Source: Iamia sp963728655
Lineage (GTDB): Bacteria > Actinomycetota > Acidimicrobiia > Acidimicrobiales > Iamiaceae
Direction: 5' to 3'
Length of the DNA: 64,000 bases
NCBI GenBank assembly: GCA_963728655.1
Contig: CAVSLD010000005.1
Coordinates: forward strand, 269,163 to 333,162
This document shows, piece by piece, positions 7,665-15,837 of the stretch (the first letter of the stretch is position 1; the number at the start of each line of letters is the position of its first letter). Made by a program: the position numbers and the translations under genes. The notes under the pieces were generated by a model. It saw only the letters and a list, made by a program, of their open reading frames with translations. It was not told the origin of the DNA and did no database searches.

Positions 7665-7824
7665 CGGGGCGACCTCCCGACCCGGCGCCGGGGAGCGCGG
7701 CCCTGGTCCCGGGTCCCCTGGGCCGGGACGCGACGAGGCCCGGACGCGTCGAGGCCCGGGCGCAGGGCCCGGGCCTCGACGTCACGCTGGTCGCTCGCGG
7801 GGCGAGCGGATCAGGTGGAGGGGA

Positions 7825-9471
7825 TCACATCATCCCCATGCCACCCATGCCGCCCATGCCGCCGCCGCCGCCCGGGGGCATGGCCGGCTCGGGCTCGGGC
7901 TTGTCGGCCACGATGGCCTCGGTGGTGAGCAGGAGGCCGGCGATGGAGCCGGCGTTCTGCAGCGCCGCACGGGTCACCTTGGCGGGGTCGAGGACACCGG
8001 CCTTGAGCAGGTCCTCGAACTCGCCGGTGGCGGCGTTGAAGCCCTCGGCCTTCTTCTTGGACTCGATCTCGCGGACGATGACCGCGCCCTCGAAGCCGGC
8101 GTTGTCGGCGATGAGCCGGGCCGGGGCCTCGAGCGCCTTGAACACCGAGCGGGCGCCGGTGGCCTCGTCGCCCTCGAGCTTCTCGGCCACGTCGGCCACC
8201 CGGTCACGGGTGCGCAGCAGGGCGGTGCCCCCGCCGGGGACCACGCCCTCCTCGATCGCGGCACGGGTCGCCGAGAGGGCGTCCTCGATGCGGTGCTTCT
8301 TCTCCTTGAGCTCCACCTCGGTGGCGGCGCCGACCTTCACGACGGCCACGCCGCCGGCCAGCTTCGCCAGGCGCTCCTGGAGCTTCTCGCGGTCCCAGTC
8401 CGAGTCGGTGTCGTCGATCTCGCGACGGATCTGGGCGATGCGGCCCTTCACGTCGTCCTCGGAGCCGGCGCCCTCGACGATGGTGGTGTCGTCCTTGGTG
8501 ACGACCACCTTCCGGGCCCGACCCAGCAGGTCGAGGGTGACGTTGTCGAGCTTGAGCCCGACGGTCTCGGAGATGACCTGGCCACCGGTGAGGATGGCCA
8601 TGTCGGCCAGCATCGCCTTGCGGCGCTCGCCGAAGCCGGGGGCCTTGACCGACACGGAGTTGAAGGTGCCGCGGATCTTGTTCACGACCAGGGTCGCCAG
8701 GGCCTCGCCCTCGACGTCCTCGGCCACGATCAGCAGCTGCTTGCCGGCCTGCATGACCTTCTCCAGCACCGGCAGGAGGTCCTGGACCGAGCTGATCTTG
8801 CCCTCGACGAAGAGCACGTAGGCGTCCTCCAGGATCGCCTCCTGGCGCTCCGCGTCGGTGACGAAGTACGGGGACAGGAAGCCCTTGTCGAACTGCATGC
8901 CCTCGGTGAAGTCGAGGTCCATGCCGAAGGTGTTGGACTCCTCGACGGTGACCACGCCGTCCTTGCCCACCTTGTCGATGGCGTCGGCCAGGACCTCGCC
9001 GATGGCGGAGTCGTTGTTGGCCGAGATGGTCGCCACCTGGGCGATCTCGGAGCGGTCGTCGATGTCGCGCGCCTGGTCGGCGATGGCCTCGACGGCAGCC
9101 TGCACGGCCTTGTCGATGCCCCGCTTGAGGGCCATGGGGTTGGCCCCGGCGGCCACGTTGCGGAGGCCCTCCTTCACGAGGGCCTGGGCGAGGACGGTGG
9201 CGGTGGTGGTGCCGTCGCCGGCGACGTCGTTGGTCTTGGTGGCGACCTCCTTGACGAGCTGGGCGCCCATGTTCTCGTAGGGGTCCTCCAGCTCCACCTC
9301 CCGGGCGATGGACACGCCGTCGTTGGTGATGGTCGGGGCGCCGAACTTCTTCTCCAGCACCACGTTGCGGCCACGCGGGCCGAGCGTGACCTTGACCGCG
9401 TCGGCCAGCTTGTTGACGCCGGCCTCGAGGCCGCGGCGGGCCTCGTCGTCGAACTTGAGGGTCTTGGGCAT
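7825..9471 (-). CDS. groEL: 60-kDa chaperonin GroEL
   Basis: A full-length 548-residue chaperonin subunit. The ATP-binding motif VAGDGTTTATVLAQ is present, and the C-terminus ends in the flexible GGM repeats typical of canonical GroEL (GGGGGMGGMGGMGMM) rather than the His-rich tail of actinobacterial GroEL1. It forms the double-ring folding chamber with GroES. It is separated by 8 bp from groES and shares its CIRCE-controlled promoter. The tail argues this is the housekeeping copy; another copy may exist elsewhere. Confidence 0.98.
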   Translation of the reverse strand: MPKTLKFDDEARRGLEAGVNKLADAVKVTLGPRGRNVVLEKKFGAPTITNDGVSIAREVELEDPYENMGAQLVKEVATKTNDVAGDGTTTATVLAQALVKEGLRNVAAGANPMALKRGIDKAVQAAVEAIADQARDIDDRSEIAQVATISANNDSAIGEVLADAIDKVGKDGVVTVEESNTFGMDLDFTEGMQFDKGFLSPYFVTDAERQEAILEDAYVLFVEGKISSVQDLLPVLEKVMQAGKQLLIVAEDVEGEALATLVVNKIRGTFNSVSVKAPGFGERRKAMLADMAILTGGQVISETVGLKLDNVTLDLLGRARKVVVTKDDTTIVEGAGSEDDVKGRIAQIRREIDDTDSDWDREKLQERLAKLAGGVAVVKVGAATEVELKEKKHRIEDALSATRAAIEEGVVPGGGTALLRTRDRVADVAEKLEGDEATGARSVFKALEAPARLIADNAGFEGAVIVREIESKKKAEGFNAATGEFEDLLKAGVLDPAKVTRAALQNAGSIAGLLLTTEAIVADKPEPEPAMPPGGGGGMGGMGGMGMM

Positions 9472-9479
9472 CTGCTCTC

Positions 9480-9773
9480 CTACTTGACGATCTTGGCGAG
9501 GACGTCGCGGGCGTTGAGGATCAGCACGTCCTCGCCGTCGACGGTGATCTCGGTGCCGCCGTACTTCGAGTAGACGACGGTGTCCCCGGCAGCGATGTCG
9601 AGGGGGATGATCTCCCCGCTGGTCTCGGCGCGGCGGCCGGGGCCGACGGCGATGACCTCACCCTGCTGGGGCTTCTCCTTGGCGGTGTCGGGGATGACCA
9701 GGCCGCTGGCCGTGGTCTCCTCGGCATCACCGGGGCGGACGACGATGCGATCGTCGAGCGGCGAAAGGGACAT
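9480..9773 (-). CDS. groES: 10-kDa co-chaperonin GroES
   Basis: A 97-residue co-chaperonin that caps the GroEL ring. Conserved segments PLDDRIVV, TASGLVIPDTAKEKPQQGEVIAVG and GDTVVYSKYGGTEI are all present; the mobile loop is the TASGLVI stretch. ATG 9773 is chosen over the in-frame ATG at 9806 because GGAGG lies 5 nt upstream and the protein then matches the family's usual length. Two CIRCE operators upstream indicate HrcA repression with heat-shock release. Confidence 0.97.
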   Translation of the reverse strand: MSLSPLDDRIVVRPGDAEETTASGLVIPDTAKEKPQQGEVIAVGPGRRAETSGEIIPLDIAAGDTVVYSKYGGTEITVDGEDVLILNARDVLAKIVK

Positions 9774-9813
9774 GGTGCCTCCGTTGGTTCTCGTGTCCCC
9801 AGACATGGGGCCG

Positions 9814-9840
9814 TTGGCACTCTCTCGTGCCGACTGCCAA
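9814..9840. promoter_or_regulatory. CIRCE operator (proximal)
   Basis: TTGGCACTC-N9-GACTGCCAA matches the HrcA-binding CIRCE element (consensus TTAGCACTC-N9-GAGTGCTAA) with the exact 9-bp spacer. It lies 40 bp upstream of groES, abutting the -10 element. Confidence 0.88.
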
Positions 9841-9868
9841 CCCTACGGCCGCCGGTTGGCACTCGCAA
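9840..9868 (-). promoter_or_regulatory. groES-groEL promoter
   Basis: The -35 TTGCGA (9863-9868) and -10 TAGGGT (9840-9845) are separated by 17 bp on the minus strand. The promoter sits between and overlaps the two CIRCE copies, so HrcA would block it directly. Confidence 0.7.
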
Positions 9869-9882
9869 GCCCCGACTGCCAA
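9856..9882. promoter_or_regulatory. CIRCE operator (distal)
   Basis: A second TTGGCACTC-N9-GACTGCCAA, identical to the proximal copy in both half-sites and 42 bp away centre to centre (about four helical turns). Confidence 0.88.
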
Positions 9883-9912
9883 CGACCCGTCCGGCGCCGG
9901 GTGCCCCGCCCC

Positions 9913-10404
9913 TCAGACCCCGGGGTGGGGGAACGCCGTGGCCCCCGGCGAGCGGGCCAGGGTCTGGTAGCGGCGGTCGGCGAAGCGCCAGCCCGCGCCG
10001 CTGCGGACGTAGCGGTCGCGGTAGAGGCCGAAGGCGCGGGACTCCTCTCCGGCGTCGTCGGTGCGCAGCTCGCACATGGCCAGCCGGGCGGTGGCGGCGT
10101 CGCCGTCGCCCCCGGGCCACAGCTCGACGTGGCTGGAGAGGATGGCGAAGGAGAAGAAGGTGAACCGGGCCATGGCGGGCTCGATGAACGCGACCAGCTC
10201 GTCGGGGCCGTCGAGCTCGATCGGGCCCCTGTCGACCAGGTCGAGGTGGATGCGGGCGCCCGGCGCGAAGAGGGCGGTGACCGCGGCCCAGTCCCGCCGG
10301 TTGATGCCGTCGGCATAGGCGTGCTGGAGGCGGGTGACGCCGAGGTGGTCGACGGTGCGGGCCAGGTCCTCGTCGGACGGGCGGTCGGGGCCGAACGGGG
10401 TCAC
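9913..10404 (-). CDS. SnoaL/NTF2-like protein
   Basis: A 163-residue alpha+beta cone-fold protein of the SnoaL_4 type. An N-terminal helix with LQHAYADGINRRDWAAVTALFAPGARI is the usual opening of this fold, and WRFADRRYQTLARSPG closes it. Relatives include ring-hydroxylating dioxygenase small subunits, dehydratases and cyclases; the reaction cannot be inferred. The start GTG 10404 lies 6 nt after a TACGGT -10 element, so the message is probably leaderless. It is divergent from the RlmG-like gene. Confidence 0.78.
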   Translation of the reverse strand: MTPFGPDRPSDEDLARTVDHLGVTRLQHAYADGINRRDWAAVTALFAPGARIHLDLVDRGPIELDGPDELVAFIEPAMARFTFFSFAILSSHVELWPGGDGDAATARLAMCELRTDDAGEESRAFGLYRDRYVRSGAGWRFADRRYQTLARSPGATAFPHPGV

Positions 10405-10410
10405 GGACCG

Positions 10411-10416
10411 ACCGTA
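10411..10416 (-). promoter_or_regulatory. -10 element of a leaderless promoter
   Basis: On the minus strand TACGGT lies exactly 6 nt before the GTG at 10404. Confidence 0.5.
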
Positions 10417-10572
10417 GGCCCGGGCCCGGCGTCGGCGCAGTGACGACCCTCCGAGCCGGCACGCGACCACGACGGGACCCGGTGGCAGGCACATGCCCGT
10501 ACGAGGCCTGCCGAGCACCCGAGGGAGGGCCCGACCCGGCCGGACGGGTGCGGCTCCGGCCCGGGGGCGGCG

Positions 10573-10578
10573 TAGCGT
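10573..10578 (+). promoter_or_regulatory. -10 element near the RlmG-like start
   Basis: TAGCGT ends 9 nt before the GTG at 10588. A leader of 0-3 nt is predicted. Confidence 0.45.
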
Positions 10579-10587
10579 GCCGCCATC

Positions 10588-11751
10588 GTGGACGCGCTGG
10601 AGACGCCCTGGGGATCGCTCACCCTCGCCCGGCACCCGGTGCGGGCCGACGACCCGCTGCGCGCCTTCGACGCGGCCGACGCCCTGGCCCTGGCCCACCT
10701 GCACGAGCAGGGCACCGCCCTCGACGGACCGGCCGTGGTCCTGGCCGACACGTGGGGCGCCCTGGGCACCGCCCTGGCGGCGGCCCGCACCGGCGGTCCC
10801 CCACCGGTGGTGGTGACCGACTCGCTCCGCACCCGACGGGCCCTGGCGGCCAACCTGGCCGCCAACGACCTGGCCGCCGACGCCGTCGACGTGCGCTCGC
10901 CCCTCGACGCCCTGCCCGACCGCATCGACCTGTGCCTGGTCCGGCTGCCCAAGGCCCACGACGTGCTCGAGCACCTCCTGCGCCAGGCCCGCCCCGGCCT
11001 GCACCCGGGCACCACGGTGGTGGGGGCGGCCATGGCCCGCCACGTGCACACCGACGGCCTCGACCGGTTCACCCGCGTGGTCGGCCCCACCGTCACCTCC
11101 CGAGCCGTGCGCAAGGCCCGTCTCGTCCTGGCGACGGTCGACCCAGGCCGCGACCCGGGACCCAGCCCCTGGCCCCGGACCACGGCGCTCGGTCCCGACG
11201 GCGAGGAGGTCGTGGAGCACGCCGGTGCCTTCTCGGCCGGTCGCCTCGACGCCGGGACCCGGCTCCTGCTCGCGCACCTCCCCGAGGCCGGTCTCCACCG
11301 CGACGTCGTCGACCTGGGCTGCGGCAACGGCATCGTCGGGCTGGTCGCGGCGCGCCGCGGCCCCGACGTGCGGCTCACCGCGACCGACGACTCGGCCCTG
11401 GCCGTGGCCTCGACCGAGGCCACCCTCGCCCACGGCCTGGGCCCCGACCGCTCGGTCCGGGTGGTGCAGGGCGACGGGCTCGCCGACCTCGCCACCGGGC
11501 CACCCCTGGGCGAGGCCTCGGTCGACCTGGTGGTGGTGAACCCGCCGTTCCACCGGGACCACGGCATGGGCGACGCCACCGCCTGGCAGATGTTCTCCGA
11601 GGCCCGGCGGGTGCTGCGCCCCGGCGGGGAGCTGCGGGTGGTGGGCAACCGCCACCTGGCCCACCACGCCAAGCTGTCGCGCCTGTTCGGGCGCAGCGAG
11701 GTGGTGGCCTCTGACCCCCGCTACGTGGTCGTCCGGGCCGTCAGCCGCTGA
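10588..11751 (+). CDS. RlmG/RsmC-like rRNA guanine-N2 methyltransferase
   Basis: A 387-residue two-domain protein of the RsmC/RlmG type: an N-terminal degenerate methyltransferase-like half (about 1-190) and a catalytic C-terminal half. The SAM-binding motif VVDLGCGNGIVG and the catalytic VVNPPFH (NPPF, typical of base-N methyltransferases) are clear. E. coli RlmG makes m2G1835 in 23S rRNA and RsmC m2G1207 in 16S rRNA; which site is used here is unknown. The stop is 7 bp from the convergent DUF427 stop. Confidence 0.85.
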   Translation: MDALETPWGSLTLARHPVRADDPLRAFDAADALALAHLHEQGTALDGPAVVLADTWGALGTALAAARTGGPPPVVVTDSLRTRRALAANLAANDLAADAVDVRSPLDALPDRIDLCLVRLPKAHDVLEHLLRQARPGLHPGTTVVGAAMARHVHTDGLDRFTRVVGPTVTSRAVRKARLVLATVDPGRDPGPSPWPRTTALGPDGEEVVEHAGAFSAGRLDAGTRLLLAHLPEAGLHRDVVDLGCGNGIVGLVAARRGPDVRLTATDDSALAVASTEATLAHGLGPDRSVRVVQGDGLADLATGPPLGEASVDLVVVNPPFHRDHGMGDATAWQMFSEARRVLRPGGELRVVGNRHLAHHAKLSRLFGRSEVVASDPRYVVVRAVSR

Positions 11752-11758
11752 GGGCGGG

Positions 11759-12550
11759 TCAGACGGCGGTGCCGTCGACCTCGGTGGCAACCTCGTCACC
11801 GACGAAGCACAGGTGCCCTGCGGCCGGCAGCACGTCGAGGTGGGGCTCCTCGTAGCTGAAGGCCACGTCGGGACCCGACCCGTCGGCCAGCGACCAGTAG
11901 GTCGCGTCGCCCTTGTACGGGCAGTGGGTGCGGGTGGTCGACGAGGTGAGCAGGTCGGTGCGCACGTCGGCCGGCGGCAGGTAGAACCGGTTGGGCAGAC
12001 CCGTCTCGGAGACGACCACGGGCCGGCGCGACTCGGCCACCAGCGCGTCGCCGACGGTGACCCGCACGGCGCGGCTGCTGCGGCGGGCGTCGACCCGGTG
12101 GTACGGGTCGCGCAGGTGGCCGTGGACCTCCTCGTCCTCGTCGAACCAGGCGTCGGCGGCCGCGAACGGGAGGGCCTGCAGCCCCTCCAGCCACGTCACC
12201 GCGTCGAGCGGCTCGGGGTAGGCCCAGACCGCGTCGGTCGCCGTGCGGTCGCCCACCACCAGCGACCAGTAGCGGGCGTCGCCCTTGAACGGGCAGTGGG
12301 TGGAGGTGTCGGTGGGCACCAGCAGGTCCTGGCGGACGTCATCCTCGGGCACGTAGAGCACCGGGAGGATGTTGCTCTCGTGGAGCAGGTGGCCCCGCGT
12401 CGTGTCGAGCACCACCTCGCCGCCGAAGGTGGCGCGCACCCGGCGGGGGAAGTCGGTGAGCAGCAGGCGGTGGGCAGGACCGTCGATGTCGTAGTTCGTG
12501 GTCTCCCGGGGCCGGGTCCCGAGCGGGGCATCGCCGAAGGTCAGGGTCAT
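11759..12550 (-). CDS. Tandem DUF427 protein
   Basis: Two DUF427 (nucleotidyltransferase-like) repeats are fused. Each half has a strand-rich core with the hallmark THCP(F/Y)KGDA.YWSL, at THCPFKGDARYWSLVVG in the first half and THCPYKGDATYWSLADG in the second. Single-domain relatives are about 90-130 residues, so the 263-residue length fits a duplication. The function of the family is not established. ATG 12550 is preferred over GTG 12559 because GAGGTG sits 6 nt before it. The paired dyad repeats 12625-12741 lie upstream. Confidence 0.85.
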   Translation of the reverse strand: MTLTFGDAPLGTRPRETTNYDIDGPAHRLLLTDFPRRVRATFGGEVVLDTTRGHLLHESNILPVLYVPEDDVRQDLLVPTDTSTHCPFKGDARYWSLVVGDRTATDAVWAYPEPLDAVTWLEGLQALPFAAADAWFDEDEEVHGHLRDPYHRVDARRSSRAVRVTVGDALVAESRRPVVVSETGLPNRFYLPPADVRTDLLTSSTTRTHCPYKGDATYWSLADGSGPDVAFSYEEPHLDVLPAAGHLCFVGDEVATEVDGTAV

Positions 12551-12624
12551 GGGGGTCACCTCGTGGGGACGTCGATCTCCACCCCGGCAACGGGGGACCC
12601 CCCGGCGATGTTCCGCCGCCTCCC

Positions 12625-12741
12625 TTCTGAGTGCCAGACAGTCCCGAACGGGCGCGTCGACACTCAGAACGGGCCACCGGTCCGGACACGTCCGTTCTGA
12701 GTGCCAGACGGTCCCGAACGGGCGCGCTCAACGCTCAGAAC
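12625..12741. repeat. Two tandem dyad repeats (TTCTGAG...CTCAGAA)
   Basis: There are two copies 70 bp apart (12625-12669 and 12695-12740). Outer arms are TTCTGAGTG / CACTCAGAA (CGCTCAGAA in copy 2), and each holds an inner hairpin CCCG-AA-CGGG. The ends match the pair at 3107-3212 while the interiors differ. The 12551-12783 gap holds no gene, only this pair. Confidence 0.8.
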
Positions 12742-12783
12742 GGCCGAGACCGAGCGGGGGGAGAAGGAGGACCGGGGTCCCGG

Positions 12784-13821
12784 CTACAGGCCGAGGCCGG
12801 GGACGGCGCCGGTGTCGAGGGGGCTGGGGCCCTCGGTGCGGAGCCGGTGCCAGCCGGCGGCGGCCACCATGGCCGCGTTGTCGGTGCACATGGCGGGCGA
12901 CGGCAGCGACACCCGCAGGCCCTCACGGGCGCCGGCCTCGGTGATCTGGCTGCGCAGCAGGGAGTTGGCCGCCACCCCCCCGCCCAGGCAGATGCCCTTG
13001 GCCCCGACCTGGGCCGCGGCCCGGAGGGCCTTGGCCTCGAGCACGTCGACCACCGCGGCCTGGAACGAGGCGGCCACGTCGTCGGTGGCCGCGTCGGGGT
13101 GGCGTCGGCAGTGGTTGATCACCGCCGTCTTGAGCCCGGAGAAGGAGAGGTCGAGGCCCTCGTCGAGCATGGCCCGGGGCAGGGGCACCGACGTGGGGTC
13201 GCCCCGACGGGCGGCCAGGTCGATGGCGGGCCCGCCCGGGTAGGCCAGGCCGAGGTAGCGGGCCACCTTGTCGAAGGCCTCGCCGGCGGCGTCGTCGAGG
13301 GTGCCGCCCAGGACCTCGTAGGAGCCGGGGGCGTCCATGGCCACCAGCAGGGTGTGGCCCCCGGAGACGAGCAGGACCACGACGGGCAGCTCCACGTCGG
13401 GATCGTCGAGCAGGGCGGCGTGGAGGTGGGCCTCCAGGTGGTTGACGGCCACGAAGGGGACGTCCCAGACCAGGGCGAGGGCCTTGGCCGTGGCCACACC
13501 CACCAGCAGGGCACCGACCAGGCCGGGGCCGTAGGTGGCGGCCACCGCCCCCACCTCGGCGTCGGCCACCCCACTCTCCACCAGGGCCTCGGCCACCACG
13601 GGGGTCAGGAGGTCGACGTGGGCCCGGCTGGCGATCTCGGGCACGACCCCGCCGTAGCGGGCGTGGATGTCGACCTGGCTGGACACGACCGACGACAGCA
13701 CCTGGGACCCGCCGACCACGATGGCGGCCGCCGTCTCGTCGCACGAGGTCTCGATGCCGAGGACCGGGATGCCGTCGACGGCGAGCGCTCTCGGGTCACC
13801 GGCGGGGAGGGTGGCGGTCAT
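12784..13821 (-). CDS. tsaD: tRNA N6-adenosine threonylcarbamoyltransferase TsaD
   Basis: A 345-residue ASKHA-fold enzyme that transfers threonylcarbamoyl to A37 of ANN-decoding tRNAs, working with TsaB and TsaE. GIETSCDETAAAIV is the phosphate-1 motif, and the metal-binding histidines are in VNHLEAHLHA. The nucleotide pocket GGTLDDAAGEAFDKVAR and the C-terminal CTDNAAMVAAAG are intact. The ATG overlaps the rimI stop (ATGA), making it the last gene of tsaE-tsaB-rimI-tsaD. Confidence 0.97.
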   Translation of the reverse strand: MTATLPAGDPRALAVDGIPVLGIETSCDETAAAIVVGGSQVLSSVVSSQVDIHARYGGVVPEIASRAHVDLLTPVVAEALVESGVADAEVGAVAATYGPGLVGALLVGVATAKALALVWDVPFVAVNHLEAHLHAALLDDPDVELPVVVLLVSGGHTLLVAMDAPGSYEVLGGTLDDAAGEAFDKVARYLGLAYPGGPAIDLAARRGDPTSVPLPRAMLDEGLDLSFSGLKTAVINHCRRHPDAATDDVAASFQAAVVDVLEAKALRAAAQVGAKGICLGGGVAANSLLRSQITEAGAREGLRVSLPSPAMCTDNAAMVAAAGWHRLRTEGPSPLDTGAVPGLGL

Positions 13822-14423
13822 GCGGAGCGGACCCCCTGGAGGATGCTGGGACGGGGCAGGGAGGCCTCGATGCGGGCCAGGCGCTCGGCGTACTCGGGAC
13901 CGGTGACGTCGATGGCCCACATGATCACCGCATCCTCCCGGTTGTCGACGTAGTAGCCCTTGCGGACCCCGGCGGGGGCGAAGCCGAAGCGGCTGTAGAG
14001 GGCCTGGGCGGCGGTGTTGGAGGCCCGCACCTCGAGGGTGATGCGCTCGGCCCCCAGGGCGATGGCGTCGCGGACGAGCACCAGCAGCACGCGCGTGGCC
14101 ACCCCCTGGTGCTGGTGGGCCGGGGCCACCGCCACCGTGGTGACGTGGGCGTCGCCCACGATCACCATGAGCCCGGCGTAGCCGATGACGCTCGTGCCGC
14201 GGCGGGCCACGAGGTAGCTGCGGCCCTCGATGGTGGCCAGCTCGCCCAGGTAGAGGCCGAGCGACCAGGGCCGGGGGTACACGGCGTGGTCGATGCGGAG
14301 CACCTGGCGGAGGTGGCGCCGACGCATCGGGGTGATGACGGTGGGCGCCTCGGGCTCGGGCCGGGGCGCGGGCGCGGGGCCCTCGGCCGGCGGTGGGGGC
14401 CAGGGGGTGGCGGCGGCGGCCAT
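13818..14423 (-). CDS. rimI: GNAT N-acetyltransferase, RimI-type
   Basis: A 201-residue GNAT protein encoded between tsaB and tsaD, the usual actinobacterial site of rimI. The acetyl-CoA loop is VAVAPAHQHQGVATRVL, followed by LEVRASNTAAQALYSRFGF, the RimI-type C-terminal motif. RimI acetylates protein N-termini such as S18; some actinobacterial members have wider specificity. A Pro/Ala-rich N-terminal extension of about 30 residues is unusual and may be absent if a later start is used. TGATG overlap with tsaB. Confidence 0.9.
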   Translation of the reverse strand: MAAAATPWPPPPAEGPAPAPRPEPEAPTVITPMRRRHLRQVLRIDHAVYPRPWSLGLYLGELATIEGRSYLVARRGTSVIGYAGLMVIVGDAHVTTVAVAPAHQHQGVATRVLLVLVRDAIALGAERITLEVRASNTAAQALYSRFGFAPAGVRKGYYVDNREDAVIMWAIDVTGPEYAERLARIEASLPRPSILQGVRSA

Positions 14424-15145
14424 CAGTCTCCCGCCGGCTGCGGGCCGGGGACGCCGGCGCGGGTGGTCCAGCGGATCTCGGCGTCGGGCTTGCGGAGGTA
14501 GGTGGGGGCGACCTCCCACGGCTGCACCCACTCCTCGCGCAGGGCCTGGTGGTGGGCCAGCAGCACCAGGTCGCGGGCCGACGGGTGGGTGATGCCGTGG
14601 GTGCAGACCTCCGACTTGCGCAGGTCGCGGAAGACCTCGGTGTGGCGCACGGCCCCGTCGCCGACCAGCAGCATCTCCTCGCCCTGGGCCTGGAGCTCGC
14701 CCAGGAGGTCCTGGGGGGTGCTGACCCGCGGCTCGGTGGTGCGCTGCACCCCGCCGGGCACCTGGCGGTAGAGGGCCCAGAACACCTCGCCCCGACGGGC
14801 GTCGATCACCGCGGCGATGAGCCGGTCGGTGAACCGGGCCGGGAAGGCCAGCAGGTCGAGGCTCGAGATGGGGATGACCGGCACCCGCAGGGCCTGGGCC
14901 AGGGCCTTGGCCGTCGCCACGCCCACCCGGAGGCCGGTGAAGAGGCCGGGGCCGACGTCGACGGCCACCGCCCCGATCTCGGCCAGCTCGACCCGGGCCT
15001 GGCGGCAGGCGAACTCGATGGACGGCACGAGCGACTCGGCGTGGCGCCGGGCCCGGGTGGAGTGGACCGACGCCAGCACGCCCTCGTGGCCGCCGATGGA
15101 GCACCCCACCTGCGCGGTGGCCGACTCGATCCCGAGGATCAGCAC
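14423..15145 (-). CDS. tsaB: t6A biosynthesis protein TsaB
   Basis: A 240-residue ASKHA-fold paralogue of TsaD that lacks the metal-binding histidines and serves as its dimer partner. It opens with LILGIESATAQVGCSI and carries GAVAVDVGPGLFTGLRVGVATAKALA, the TsaB signature. It overlaps the tsaE end by 7 bp and the rimI start by 1 bp, so translation is coupled. The tail (KPDAEIRWTT) matches the family. Confidence 0.95.
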   Translation of the reverse strand: MLILGIESATAQVGCSIGGHEGVLASVHSTRARRHAESLVPSIEFACRQARVELAEIGAVAVDVGPGLFTGLRVGVATAKALAQALRVPVIPISSLDLLAFPARFTDRLIAAVIDARRGEVFWALYRQVPGGVQRTTEPRVSTPQDLLGELQAQGEEMLLVGDGAVRHTEVFRDLRKSEVCTHGITHPSARDLVLLAHHQALREEWVQPWEVAPTYLRKPDAEIRWTTRAGVPGPQPAGD

Positions 15146-15654
15146 CGGCCCGGCTCCCAGCGGCCGATGGTGGCCTCGAGGGCCTCGAGGCGGGCACCCC
15201 AGCGGGGCCCGACCGGACGGAGCTGCCAGCGCCGCTCGTCGGGATCGTCGGCCGGTCCGGCGCCGTCAGGCGCCGACGCGAAGGTGATGCTGATCTCGAG
15301 GTAGTCGGCGGGCAGCACGGCCCGGACCGCATCGCCCCACTCGATGACCACCACGGAGCCGTCGTCGAGCATCTCGGCCAGGCCCACGTCGAGGGCCTCG
15401 TGGAGGTGGTCGAGGCGGTACACGTCGAGGTGGTGCATCTCGATCCGCCCACCGTCGTAGGTCTGGGCGATGGTGAAGGTCGGGCTGGTGATGCGCCCCT
15501 CCACGCCGAGGCCCGTCCCCAGGCCCTGGGCGAAGGCGGTCTTGCCCGCGCCCATCTCCCCGGTGAGCAGCACCAGGTCACCGGGGCGCAGGAGGTCGGC
15601 GAGGGCGGCGGCCAGGTCGCGCGTGTCGTCGACGGAGGTGGTGCGGGCGAGCAC
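15139..15654 (-). CDS. tsaE: t6A biosynthesis ATPase TsaE
   Basis: A 171-residue P-loop protein that drives turnover of the TsaBD complex. Walker A is LLTGEMGAGKTAFAQG; TSPTFTIAQTY and MHHLDVYRLD are family signatures, and VVIEWGD is the Walker B-like strand. The GTG start at 15654 opens the operon. The C-terminal 30 residues (RWEPGRC end) extend slightly past the conserved core. Confidence 0.95.
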   Translation of the reverse strand: MLARTTSVDDTRDLAAALADLLRPGDLVLLTGEMGAGKTAFAQGLGTGLGVEGRITSPTFTIAQTYDGGRIEMHHLDVYRLDHLHEALDVGLAEMLDDGSVVVIEWGDAVRAVLPADYLEISITFASAPDGAGPADDPDERRWQLRPVGPRWGARLEALEATIGRWEPGRC

Positions 15655-15837
15655 GGCTCGGAGGGGTCGTGGACGGGACGGCGGGCACGGCGCGCCCTGC
15701 AGGGAGCGGCGTCGGGCCGGGGCCGAGGCTACCGCCGCGGCCGGCCGGACCCCAGGTCGAGCCGTCCGCCGCGACGGGCCGGCGGCAGCGTCGGCGGCGC
15801 GGGAGGAGCCTCGGCGCCGACGTCGAACCGACCGCCC

